Assembly (NCBI GenBank): GCA_049680625.1
Contig: JBAUID010000101.1
Location: 1-8,624 of the forward strand
Direction: 5' to 3'
DNA length: 8,624 bases
Source: JAUIAI01 sp049680625
Lineage (GTDB): Bacteria > Pseudomonadota > Gammaproteobacteria > Burkholderiales > Burkholderiaceae_E
Shown here: positions 1-7,326 of the stretch, one piece after another
How the letters are laid out: the number at the start of each line of letters is the position of its first letter
Numbering within the stretch: the stretch's first letter is position 1
Made by a program: the position numbers and the translations under genes
Notes under the pieces: generated by a model
What the model saw: only the letters and a program-made list of their open reading frames with translations
What the model was told of the DNA's origin: nothing
Database searches by the model: none

Positions 1-1238
1 CTTGTGAAGTCAGCCTGGCTGACCGGGACGGGGCCGTCGGCGATAAAACTCGTTTGTGGCGCGGTCGGCATCAACAGGAAATCATATGGCTTGGCGACAA
101 GCTGCCAGGCCTTACGAGCCGCGCGCAATTCGGCGCGCGCCGCTTCAATTTTGCTTGCTGGCTGGCCGGCACCGTAACTCAGCATGCGTCGTAATGATTC
201 ACTGACGCCATCACGCTGCAGCCAGTCGGCGCACGCGTGGTATCCCTCAGCTTCGATGACCAGCAATGCGGCTCGCCTGAGACCCGGGTAACCAACCGGC
301 GGGCCAGCCGGATCATCTACCCAGTGACCGGCGGCGCGCATTTTTTCAGCCAGCCTGACGATGCCCTGGACAACAGCAGCTTGATTGTCACCGTCACAGG
401 CGTGGGCAACATCCACAAAACCCAGTGAATACTTTGCCGGTTCTGCAGTCTGATAGAACGGAAAAATCGCCTTGCCAAAATCATCGGCAATAGCCAGAGA
501 TTGGTCATCTTGCGGATCGTAACCGCACAAACCGGCAAACAATGCCGCTGCATCATCGACCCGGCGCGCGAGGACACCAACCTGGTCAAGACTATGCGAC
601 AAAGCACAAACACCAGCTCGCGACACCATGCCGCGGGTACCCATGAAACCGACAACCCCACAGTAAGCAGCCGGCAGGCGAACCGAACCAAGAGTGTCGG
701 TACCCAGCGCCGCTGCACAAAGGCCGGCGCCAACTGCAGCAGCCGAACCGCCGGATGATCCACCCGGGGTGTCACCCGGCATGAACGGATTATCAGTGCG
801 ACCAAAATGCGGATTGTTTGTGGTTGCGCCTAAGGCCGCCTCATCCATGTTCAGTTTGCCCAGGACGATACATCCCATTGCCTGAAGCCTGGCGGCGACA
901 AAAGCATTCTCACTGGGTATTCGTTGGCGCAATGCACCAACCCCGTTGGCGGTTGTAGTGCCAGCCAAATCAATATTATCTTTGAGCGCAATCGGTATCC
1001 CGTCAAGCATCGACAAGGCACGGCCGTCAGCGCGTCGCGCGTCAGCTGCCCTGGCGTTTTCCAGCGCGGTTGGCGCAAACACCTGCACAAAGGCGTGCAA
1101 CGCCGGATCACACCGGGCAATCCGATCGAGATACCAGCTGACTGCTGCCAGCGCGGTAATATTGCCGTCTCGGTAGGCCGCCGCGAGCCCCAACACCCCA
1201 AGGCTAGCGACATCAGTTGTTGTGATACCTGTGGTCAT
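1..1238 (-). CDS. Amidase-signature family hydrolase (C-terminus cut by window edge)
   Basis: The frame is open from the ATG at 1238 to the window edge (412 codons), so the C-terminus is missing; family members usually have about 450-500 residues. The Lys-cisSer-Ser triad of amidase-signature enzymes is intact: K86 in IALKDN, S161 in the Gly/Ser-rich GGSSGGS, and the nucleophile S185 in TDTLGSVR. The 75- and 24-residue spacings match those I recall for GatA and FAAH. Family knowledge predicts hydrolysis of a carboxamide to an acid and ammonia through an acyl-enzyme, probably in the cytoplasm, since no signal peptide is seen. It is the last visible gene of the operon, starting 14 bases after the ligase stop, so it may supply the acid that the ligase activates (inference). 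GatA of the tRNA amidotransferase is unlikely because no gatB or gatC is nearby. The substrate is unknown. Confidence 0.9.
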   Translation of the reverse strand, partial: MTTGITTTDVASLGVLGLAAAYRDGNITALAAVSWYLDRIARCDPALHAFVQVFAPTALENARAADARRADGRALSMLDGIPIALKDNIDLAGTTTANGVGALRQRIPSENAFVAARLQAMGCIVLGKLNMDEAALGATTNNPHFGRTDNPFMPGDTPGGSSGGSAAAVGAGLCAAALGTDTLGSVRLPAAYCGVVGFMGTRGMVSRAGVCALSHSLDQVGVLARRVDDAAALFAGLCGYDPQDDQSLAIADDFGKAIFPFYQTAEPAKYSLGFVDVAHACDGDNQAAVVQGIVRLAEKMRAAGHWVDDPAGPPVGYPGLRRAALLVIEAEGYHACADWLQRDGVSESLRRMLSYGAGQPASKIEAARAELRAARKAWQLVAKPYDFLLMPTAPQTSFIADGPVPVSQADFT

Positions 1239-1252
1239 GAGTGCACTCGTTA

Positions 1253-2629
1253 TTAGTCGAATCGCCGGTCAACCAGACGTATGGCTTTTTGCCGGACCAG
1301 GACCTCAGTCAGCTGATCCAACCCGCCCGGCGGCTCAAGCTGAACCACCACGTCAACGCCAAGCTGCGTCGCCAGGTGTTGCCTGATCGCCATTGCCAGC
1401 TTGTCGTCAATGCGTCGCCCCTCATCGCGAGTTTCCAGTCGCACGCACAGTTCGTCTCGGCCGTCGTGGCGGCTGACTTCACAGAGGTATTCGCCGTTCA
1501 GATCCCGAAAGTGGCCAAGCCAGGCTGCAATAGCATGGGGATAGACATTAATGCCTCGGATCTTGACCATGTTGTCGCTGCGCCCGAGAAAACCCTCGAT
1601 TCGTCTCAGGTTGATACCCAGAGCCGACTGACCGGGCAGGATTCGGGTCACATCCTGGGTATTAAAACGAATCATCGGGTAGATGTCGTCTTTGAATAAA
1701 ACGGTTGTCACAAGATTACCGGGATGTCCATCCGGAACCGGTTGACCCGATTCAGTACCCAGTATCTCAACCAGGTGGGCATCTTCGAACAAATACAGCC
1801 CGTCTTGATCCGGGCCTTCGGCAGCAATGATCCCGGTATCACCAACGCCATACCAGTCGAGCACCGTCGCCCCACCCCACAAATGGCTGATCGCGTCTTT
1901 GGATTCGCGCCCCATATGGCCCGAAATCAACCGCAGCGGAATATCACGCCCAGGCTCCAGCCCTAGTTCGATAGCCGTTTCACCAAGTTTACGCATGTAG
2001 TCGGCAAAGCCAAGTAAGACGGTGACGCGAAAGTCGTTCATTAACTGAACCTGCCGCGCACTGCGGGTTTCAACCCCGGTCCCCGCTGGCAATAACATTG
2101 CCCGGGTGAAATGCAGTATCGCCTCGCGAATATAGTGGCCACCGTTGACCATGCCAAAACCGTAGATGGAGTGAACCACGTCGTCGTCACGCAAACCCTG
2201 AAACCGATATGCCCGGGCCAGCAGCAGGTTCTGAATTTCGCGACCGCGGACACCGTACAACATAGGCTGCGGCCGCCCGGTGGTACCGCTGGTGGTGTGC
2301 AAGACCACCCGGTCGCCGGCGCTCATGCCATGAAAGTCACCATAGGGCGGATGCGCCTCAATTGACGCCATAATTTCGGACTTGCCAAAGGCAGGCAACT
2401 TGTTCAGATCTTCCAGCGATTTGATATCCCCGGCCTGCACCCCGCTTGCCGCCCAGAGTTTCTGATAAAACGCAATCGACGATGCACGAGCGACCAGACG
2501 AAGAAAGCTGGCGTTCTGTTGCGCATAGAGTTCATCACGCGATAGCGATGTAAACTTTTTTGTGAACGCATCGCCGACCGGATATTGATCAAGCGCCAAC
2601 TCAGCGTCAAAGTCGTGGAACCAGGTCAT
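1253..2629 (-). CDS. PaaK-like acyl-CoA ligase (AMP-forming, phenylacetate-CoA ligase/F390 synthetase family)
   Basis: This 458-residue adenylate-forming enzyme should activate a carboxylic acid with ATP and CoA through an acyl-AMP. Visible motifs are the phosphate-binding loop HTTSGTTGRP (111-120), YGVGDTG (260-266), FNTQDV around D326, the hinge GRSDNMVKIRG (349-359), and a C-terminal VRQKAIRLVDRR in which K448 sits where PaaK-type enzymes carry the adenylation lysine. In YGVGDTG an Asp (D264) replaces the Glu usual in this motif. The frame is open upstream to 2713, but I chose ATG 2629. It lies 7 bases after the preceding stop, has GGGGGA upstream, and the longer form would overlap the PrpD gene by 77 bases. 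The N-terminus from this Met looks like a family start. No other phenylacetate (paa) genes are seen, so the substrate is probably not phenylacetate. Confidence 0.87.
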   Translation of the reverse strand: MTWFHDFDAELALDQYPVGDAFTKKFTSLSRDELYAQQNASFLRLVARASSIAFYQKLWAASGVQAGDIKSLEDLNKLPAFGKSEIMASIEAHPPYGDFHGMSAGDRVVLHTTSGTTGRPQPMLYGVRGREIQNLLLARAYRFQGLRDDDVVHSIYGFGMVNGGHYIREAILHFTRAMLLPAGTGVETRSARQVQLMNDFRVTVLLGFADYMRKLGETAIELGLEPGRDIPLRLISGHMGRESKDAISHLWGGATVLDWYGVGDTGIIAAEGPDQDGLYLFEDAHLVEILGTESGQPVPDGHPGNLVTTVLFKDDIYPMIRFNTQDVTRILPGQSALGINLRRIEGFLGRSDNMVKIRGINVYPHAIAAWLGHFRDLNGEYLCEVSRHDGRDELCVRLETRDEGRRIDDKLAMAIRQHLATQLGVDVVVQLEPPGGLDQLTEVLVRQKAIRLVDRRFD

Positions 2630-2636
2630 GATTTTG

Positions 2637-4049
2637 TTATTCCCCCGGTTGCCATGCATATTGCAGCCAGTCGCCAACGTCCGCCAGGCCAGCCAGCGTT
2701 TTGCCGCCGTCAATCAAGCCCTGAACCCGGTCAGGCGCCAGGCCGGCAAAGTCGCAGCAGTGGCGGATTTTTGCAATCTTCGCAGCTTCGTCAAGGTTCT
2801 TTTGAGGAGATCCCAGAACCTCGGGTAAGTCGACGGCAAAAGACTGTCCGTCAAAAAGGCTGATTTCAACCCGCTGCGGTAATAACGCGTTGGGGTCAGG
2901 ATTACCATCGTCAATAACGGTGAGCCGCTGCGCGATGTTCATGACGTCTGGATCAGATAGCGCCTGGGCACTAAAGTCAAACAAACCAACCGCCCCCTTC
3001 ACCAGGGCGACGGCACCGACGTATTGCATACACAAACGGGCAGTGTTGGCCGGCATGGCGTCAGAGACTGACCGGCCAACCAGGCGCGGTATCAGCGGCG
3101 GCCCGAAAACCCGAACTGATTCTATTTGTGCAGCCGTCAGTCCGTGCTGTGCACGCAGTGACAAAATACCGTCCAGACCGCCGTGAGTGGCCCGCCCCGT
3201 CGGAAACGGCTTATACGATAACTCGGTAATACGCCGGGTTTTGTCGAGCTGATCCAGGGCATCGCTGATGTCACCATCGGGCTCGAACAATTCGAGATAT
3301 CCGTACGGCCCGCTGATTACTGCCTCGGGCGCCGATATACCGGCACTGGCCAGGTCAGCGGCTACAACCGCGTTACGTGCGTTAAACCCAATTTGCATCG
3401 GCAATACCGCGGCGCCTTCAGAATGGGCCTGCATAGTGCCGCATAGCTGACTGTACAAGTGACCAAACACTTGCACCGTGGTGGCTAAGTCCATACCGCG
3501 CAAGCGGGCAGCCACAGCCGCGGCACCAAACGCCCCGGCGGTTGCCGGGCGAAAAAAACGCAGGCCTACCCGGGCACTTAATCCAACAGCAATGGCAACA
3601 TCCACCCCCGCACTGACCGCCGAAAGAAACTGCGCACCGCTGACGCCGGTCGTGTCACTGCCAGCGGACAATTGCTCCAGTTCGGCCAGGGCCGCAGCCA
3701 TGACAGCAGCCATCGGATGGACAACAGCCGGCTCGTGAACACAGTCGAATTCCTGGCCATGAATCTGGTATGCATTCAAAAAAGCAGCAGTTGCCGCTGG
3801 CAGGCCACGACCCCGACCAAGCACCCGGCAAACTCCGTTGCCTCCCCAGCGCGGTGCCAGCCCGTGCACAGCATCTGCATAAGTTGCCGCAGACCCGGCA
3901 ATGCCAACGGCAACCGTGTCGAGAATGATCATTTGCGCAACAGCGACCGCATTGCTATCCATCGAATCGCTGTGACTGCCCAAGGCGTGTTGCGCGAGCC
4001 GCCAGATTGGATCATCTGCCTTACCGGATTCAAGCATTGCCATCCCCAT
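2637..4049 (-). CDS. MmgE/PrpD family protein, divergent paralogue (copy B)
   Basis: This protein has 470 residues and belongs to the family of 2-methylcitrate dehydratase, iminodisuccinate epimerase and cis-aconitate decarboxylase. Family landmarks are EFDCVHEPAVVHP (100-112), PATAGAFGAAA (168-178), AADLASAGISAPE (230-242) and SYKPFPTGRATHGGLDG (278-294). Compared with the neighbouring copy A, the His before the TAGxFGAAA segment is missing (F166 or R167 there), the Lys of the KxLHxGRAA segment is Leu (L216), and GRAA reads GFNA. The second Asp of the DD pair is Cys (C103). It may therefore have another activity or act as a partner subunit (inference). It lies 17 bases after copy A and 7 bases before the ligase. 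The start is uncertain: ATG 4049 gives the longest frame, but ATG 4037 has GGGG six bases upstream and may be the true start. Confidence 0.85.
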   Translation of the reverse strand: MGMAMLESGKADDPIWRLAQHALGSHSDSMDSNAVAVAQMIILDTVAVGIAGSAATYADAVHGLAPRWGGNGVCRVLGRGRGLPAATAAFLNAYQIHGQEFDCVHEPAVVHPMAAVMAAALAELEQLSAGSDTTGVSGAQFLSAVSAGVDVAIAVGLSARVGLRFFRPATAGAFGAAAVAARLRGMDLATTVQVFGHLYSQLCGTMQAHSEGAAVLPMQIGFNARNAVVAADLASAGISAPEAVISGPYGYLELFEPDGDISDALDQLDKTRRITELSYKPFPTGRATHGGLDGILSLRAQHGLTAAQIESVRVFGPPLIPRLVGRSVSDAMPANTARLCMQYVGAVALVKGAVGLFDFSAQALSDPDVMNIAQRLTVIDDGNPDPNALLPQRVEISLFDGQSFAVDLPEVLGSPQKNLDEAAKIAKIRHCCDFAGLAPDRVQGLIDGGKTLAGLADVGDWLQYAWQPGE

Positions 4050-4066
4050 TTGTTGTAGTCATCCGT

Positions 4067-5488
4067 TCAGTTCTCGACTGCTCGCAATCCAAACACGGCG
4101 AGGGCTCGCGTGAATGCGTGAATATCGGGTTCACCGGGTAAATTACTGACCAGGGAAGCGATGGTCTGCGCCTCCCCCTGACTGAGCCCGCCCCACTGCA
4201 TCAGACTATGGGCCTTGGCCAGGCGCTGCTCGTCACTTACCGGTTTGTCCGGATCTCCCAGGGCATGGGGTGAATCTATGCGAACCTGTCGAGCAGCTGG
4301 CCTGTGGTCTGGTTTGACGTCTGGCTTGTGTCCACCAAACGAGACCAACAGCGATGCGCCGTAACGATGTGGAAAGCGACTATTGATCGCCGAATCCACC
4401 GACACATGAACCTTGTTGGCGACTGCCCTCACCTGTTTGTCGTTAAACGCGGCGGACTCAAAATCGGCCAGGGTCGGCTGGCCACGAACCAGGCATACAG
4501 CAACCGCGTGTTGCAGGCTGAACCGGGCCTCGTTTACAGTGGCCGGATCGGGTCGATCACAAAACCGAACTGCTTCATCGTAAGTGAGCACTTCAATCGA
4601 TTCGATAACGTCGATGGCACCAAATTCCCCAGCTTCACATTGATCACGCAATAGCAATGCGGCATCAATTGCCGCATGCGCATGACGACAAGCCGGCCAG
4701 GGTTTGAAACTGACCTCGTGAATCTGCCAGTCATCATACGACTGGGCAAGCACCAGTTCCGGAAGCGGGTCCGGACACATCGCCGCATAAAACCCCTGAG
4801 GCCCTTCGAGGATCTGGGCAGGTGCCGTAAACCCACTGACAGCCAGTTCGGCCGCAATCAACCCACTGTGCGCAGCACGGCCAGTATGCAATTGTTTGGA
4901 CATAGAGTTTTCGAGCCGGGTCTGCCATAAGCCGGCACTTTGGGTACCGGCATGGCCCAGGGCGTGAACAATCGCATCGTCGTCAGCCCCCAGTACAGAG
5001 CAAGCCGCAGCGGCTGCTCCAAAAGGCCCGGCCGTCGCCGTGTTGTGCCAGTGCTTGTAGTGGCCCGGACCAAACGACTGCCCGATACGAATCATCGCCT
5101 CATAACCGCGGACGATGGCATCCAGAAATTGTGGACCGCTGGCATTACTTGCCTGCGCAGCAGCTAATGCCGCCGGTATGACAACCGGGCCCGGATGCAG
5201 GATCGCGGTGCGGTGCAAGTCGTCCATTTCAAGAATATTTCCCAGGCCACCATTAACAAATACCGCTGACTCACGATCACCTGTCGGGCGGGTCAACACC
5301 GCAAACTTGCCAGAAGATCCGAAGTTTTCCGACCAGGCTAACAGCCGGCGGCCCTCGGGGGTTTGAGTCCCCGCGTAAGCGCAACCAAGCCAGTCGAGCA
5401 CGTGGGCAACTGCCCGGACACGGGCGGCATCGTTTACCGGCCTTTGCAATAAGCCGGTCAGTTCAGCGGTGATCGAATGGGCATTCAC
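4067..5488 (-). CDS. MmgE/PrpD family protein, canonical active-site motifs (copy A)
   Basis: The protein has 473 residues with clear PrpD-family motifs in order: LEMDDLHRTAILHPG (86-100), HWHNTATAGPFGAAA (146-160), KQLHTGRAAHSGLIAAELA (198-216) and FKPWPACRHAHAAIDA (261-276). Residues H98, H148, K198, K262 and H271 fit conserved family positions, some of which match active-site residues described for cis-aconitate decarboxylase. Known members dehydrate, epimerise or decarboxylate small polycarboxylates in the cytoplasm without a metal cluster; the substrate here cannot be read. The start codon is GTG at 5488, 6 bases after the dehydrogenase stop; the nearby ATG at 5484 is in another frame. 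No strong Shine-Dalgarno site precedes it, so translation may depend on coupling. It forms a tandem pair with the divergent copy B downstream. Confidence 0.88.
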   Translation of the reverse strand: MNAHSITAELTGLLQRPVNDAARVRAVAHVLDWLGCAYAGTQTPEGRRLLAWSENFGSSGKFAVLTRPTGDRESAVFVNGGLGNILEMDDLHRTAILHPGPVVIPAALAAAQASNASGPQFLDAIVRGYEAMIRIGQSFGPGHYKHWHNTATAGPFGAAAAACSVLGADDDAIVHALGHAGTQSAGLWQTRLENSMSKQLHTGRAAHSGLIAAELAVSGFTAPAQILEGPQGFYAAMCPDPLPELVLAQSYDDWQIHEVSFKPWPACRHAHAAIDAALLLRDQCEAGEFGAIDVIESIEVLTYDEAVRFCDRPDPATVNEARFSLQHAVAVCLVRGQPTLADFESAAFNDKQVRAVANKVHVSVDSAINSRFPHRYGASLLVSFGGHKPDVKPDHRPAARQVRIDSPHALGDPDKPVSDEQRLAKAHSLMQWGGLSQGEAQTIASLVSNLPGEPDIHAFTRALAVFGLRAVEN

Positions 5489-5494
5489 GAGTAA

Positions 5495-6667
5495 TTACAC
5501 CGGGTTCCGGGCAACTAATTGCTTGGCGATGATTAATCTCTGTAGCTCGTTTGTTCCCTCGCCAATACACAATAGCGGTGCATCGCGGTAGTAACGTTCG
5601 ATATTGAACTCCTTCGAATAACCGTAGGCACCGTGGATTCGCATGGCTTCGGTTGCGTTTTCCAGAGCCGATTCGGTCGCAAATAACTTAGCCATTCCAG
5701 CCTCCATGTCACAGCGCTCTTTCGCGTCAAACTTGCGCGCCGCCGACAGCACCAGCATGCGAGAGGCTTCAACCCGGGTCGCCATATCAGCAAGCTTTAA
5801 TTGAATTGCCTGATGATTGGCGATCGGCTGACCAAATGTTTCGCGAACCTGGGCATAAGCCAGTGACTCTTCCAGACAGGCACGGGCAACCCCAACCCCG
5901 CGTGCGGCGACGTTGATACGACCCAGTTCGAGCCCACCCATGACATGTTGCAGCCCTTTGCCTTCAACCCCGCCAACCAGGTTCTCGACCGGCAGGTGGA
6001 AATCGTCGAAAACCAGCTCGGCACTATCGATCCCCTTGTAACCGAGTTTTTCCAGCTTGCGCGAATGAGTGAAGCCATCACCTTTCTCGCAGATAAACAA
6101 AGACATGCCTTTATGACGCGGGTCAATTTTGGTGTCGGTTTTTACGAGGACAGCAAACGCGCTGCCGTATATGCCGTTAGAGATCCATGTCTTGCTGCCG
6201 TTCACGACGTAGTGGTCACCCTGGCGCGTTGCTGAGGTTCTGATTGCCTGCAGATCGGTACCGCAACCAGGCTCGGTTAAGGCCAGGCCACCGCGGACCT
6301 CGCCCGATGCAAAACGCGGCAGAAACCGCTGTTTTTGCGCTTCAGTACCCGCCCGCTGGACACACGAGGCCATGATCAAATGTGAATTGATGATGCCCGA
6401 CACTGACATCCAGACGCGGGCAATTCGTTCAATGATTTGCGCATAAGTGCTCGCCGACAAACCGAGCCCACCGTATTGTTCCTCGATGATGCAGCCAAAT
6501 AAACCCATCGACTTCATGCCCTCGACAATGTCAGCCGGCCATTCATCTTTTGCCTCGAGGGCATGCGCATACGGTGCCACTTCTCTTTCAAGAAATCGAT
6601 CGACAGCATCAAGGATCAGATTATCGCGCTCGGCATCCTCAGCCGTTGGCAGTGTATTTGCTGTCAT
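5495..6667 (-). CDS. Acyl-CoA dehydrogenase
   Basis: This 390-residue flavoenzyme has the full-length family architecture: an N-terminal helical domain, a middle beta domain with LTEPGCGTD (130-138) and WISNG (161-165), and a C-terminal helical domain. The C-terminal signature includes HGAYGYSKEF (345-354) and the segment CIGEGTNELQRLIIAKQL (367-384). The Glu of GEGTNE (E370) is at the position of the catalytic base of medium-chain acyl-CoA dehydrogenase; R250 in GGLELGR is also typical. It should oxidise an acyl-CoA to the 2-enoyl-CoA with FAD, passing electrons to ETF; glutaryl-CoA-type or branched substrates cannot be excluded. ATG 6667 has GAGGGG seven bases upstream, inside the end of the MaoC gene, so the two are probably translationally coupled. 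The gap to the MaoC gene is 3 bases. Confidence 0.95.
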   Translation of the reverse strand: MTANTLPTAEDAERDNLILDAVDRFLEREVAPYAHALEAKDEWPADIVEGMKSMGLFGCIIEEQYGGLGLSASTYAQIIERIARVWMSVSGIINSHLIMASCVQRAGTEAQKQRFLPRFASGEVRGGLALTEPGCGTDLQAIRTSATRQGDHYVVNGSKTWISNGIYGSAFAVLVKTDTKIDPRHKGMSLFICEKGDGFTHSRKLEKLGYKGIDSAELVFDDFHLPVENLVGGVEGKGLQHVMGGLELGRINVAARGVGVARACLEESLAYAQVRETFGQPIANHQAIQLKLADMATRVEASRMLVLSAARKFDAKERCDMEAGMAKLFATESALENATEAMRIHGAYGYSKEFNIERYYRDAPLLCIGEGTNELQRLIIAKQLVARNPV

Positions 6668-6670
6668 TGA

Positions 6671-7195
6671 TCAACCCCTCGCCTTGATGTCGTAGCTCAC
6701 TTCAAAGCCTTTTTTTGGCACCAGAGCAGACCGCTCGAAAGTCATGAATACCGTGCCGTCCGATTTCATGCCGGTTGTCTTACATGTCACGATGCCCTGG
6801 TTCGGCCGTGACCCGGACTCCCGAACCGCAAGAATTTCCGTTTCAGCATAAATAGTGTCGCCGACAAAAACCGGGGCGAGTAATTGCACGTCTTTCCAGC
6901 CAAGGTTTGCGATTGCCTTGGCCGAGATATCGCCAACTGTCATTCCGGCAACAATAGACAGGGTCAGACAGCTGTTGACCAGCGGTTGGCCAAATTCTGA
7001 ATTGGCTGAAAACGCCGAGTCACAATGCAGTGGATGGGCGTTCATCGTCAACAAAGAAAACTGGATATTGTCTGACTCGGTAATGGTCCGCCCTGGCCGA
7101 TGTTCAAACACCTGGCCGGGTTCAAATTCTTCCAGTACCCGCCCCCAACTCTCCCGGAAACGATTTGGACCCACTTTTTCTGCATGTGCAACCAT
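6671..7195 (-). CDS. MaoC-type (hot-dog fold) acyl-CoA dehydratase
   Basis: From ATG 7195 the protein has 174 residues, the size of a single hot-dog domain. The hydratase motif is clear: D42 in ITESDN, then N52, H54 and H57 in MNAHPLHCD, the Asp/His dyad region of (R)-hydratases and MaoC dehydratases. A later LAPVFVGDTIYAETEIL strand segment (106-122) is also typical. It should add or remove water across the double bond of an enoyl-CoA in the cytoplasm, fitting directly beside the acyl-CoA dehydrogenase. The reading frame extends two codons further to GTG 7201, but that GTG overlaps the Shine-Dalgarno GAGG, which is 5 bases from ATG 7195, so the ATG is preferred. Itaconyl-CoA and mesaconyl-CoA hydratases belong to this family, but the sequence alone does not tell which substrate is used. 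Confidence 0.92.
   Translation of the reverse strand: MVAHAEKVGPNRFRESWGRVLEEFEPGQVFEHRPGRTITESDNIQFSLLTMNAHPLHCDSAFSANSEFGQPLVNSCLTLSIVAGMTVGDISAKAIANLGWKDVQLLAPVFVGDTIYAETEILAVRESGSRPNQGIVTCKTTGMKSDGTVFMTFERSALVPKKGFEVSYDIKARG
6675..6680 (-). promoter_or_regulatory. Shine-Dalgarno site (GAGGGG) of the acyl-CoA dehydrogenase
   Basis: GAGGGG lies 7 bases before ATG 6667 and is embedded in the last codons of the MaoC gene, which suggests coupled translation. Confidence 0.7.
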
Positions 7196-7200
7196 ATTCA

Positions 7201-7204
7201 CCTC
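7201..7204 (-). promoter_or_regulatory. Shine-Dalgarno site (GAGG) deciding the MaoC start
   Basis: GAGG on the minus strand lies 5 bases before ATG 7195. The alternative GTG start at 7201 shares its first base with this element and so cannot use it. Confidence 0.7.
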
Positions 7205-7215
7205 GTAACTGACTC

Positions 7216-7245
7216 AAATAAAAACCCGGCAGCTTGCGACCACCG
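7216..7245 (-). terminator. Possible weak intrinsic terminator or attenuator after the crotonase gene
   Basis: On the minus strand CGGTGGT and GCTGCCG can form a 7-pair stem (three G-U pairs) around the loop CGCAA at 7227-7245. It is followed by GG and then TTTTTATTT (7216-7224). The site lies about 80 bases after the crotonase stop and about 20 bases before the MaoC start. The G-U pairs and the GG before the U-run weaken the call. Confidence 0.4.
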
Positions 7246-7291
7246 TCTTCTCTGAAACGGAATTTTCTAATGTTCATGTGATGTAAGCTGA

Positions 7292-7307
7292 AGCGGTCTT
7301 AGCCGCT
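7292..7307. repeat. Short inverted repeat AGCGG-N6-CCGCT
   Basis: Perfect 5-base arms with a 6-base loop lie 20 bases beyond the crotonase stop. No U-run follows on either strand, so it is not a convincing terminator; it may be a small mRNA hairpin. Confidence 0.3.
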
Positions 7308-7326
7308 ATGAAGCGCAGTAAGCCCT

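Noticed and set aside
317..805. A 162-codon minus-strand open frame inside the amidase gene
   Set aside because: It lies in another frame of the amidase, which has an intact triad and family motifs over this stretch; the predicted peptide is rich in Arg, Leu and Trp and has no recognisable domain.
1..1238. GatA subunit of Asp/Glu-tRNA amidotransferase
   Set aside because: The triad is shared by all amidase-signature enzymes, and the operon partners are CoA-pathway genes, with no gatB or gatC in sight.
1241..1699. A 152-codon plus-strand open frame
   Set aside because: It is antisense to the C-terminal domain of the acyl-CoA ligase, resembles no family I know, and fits the mirror frames usual in GC-rich codon use.
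2630..2713. N-terminal extension of the ligase to 2713
   Set aside because: It would overlap the PrpD B gene by 77 bases; the start at 2629 has a suitable ribosome-binding site and a family-like N-terminus.
7292..7307. Terminator at the AGCGG/CCGCT hairpin
   Set aside because: No T-run follows on either strand and the stem is only five pairs.
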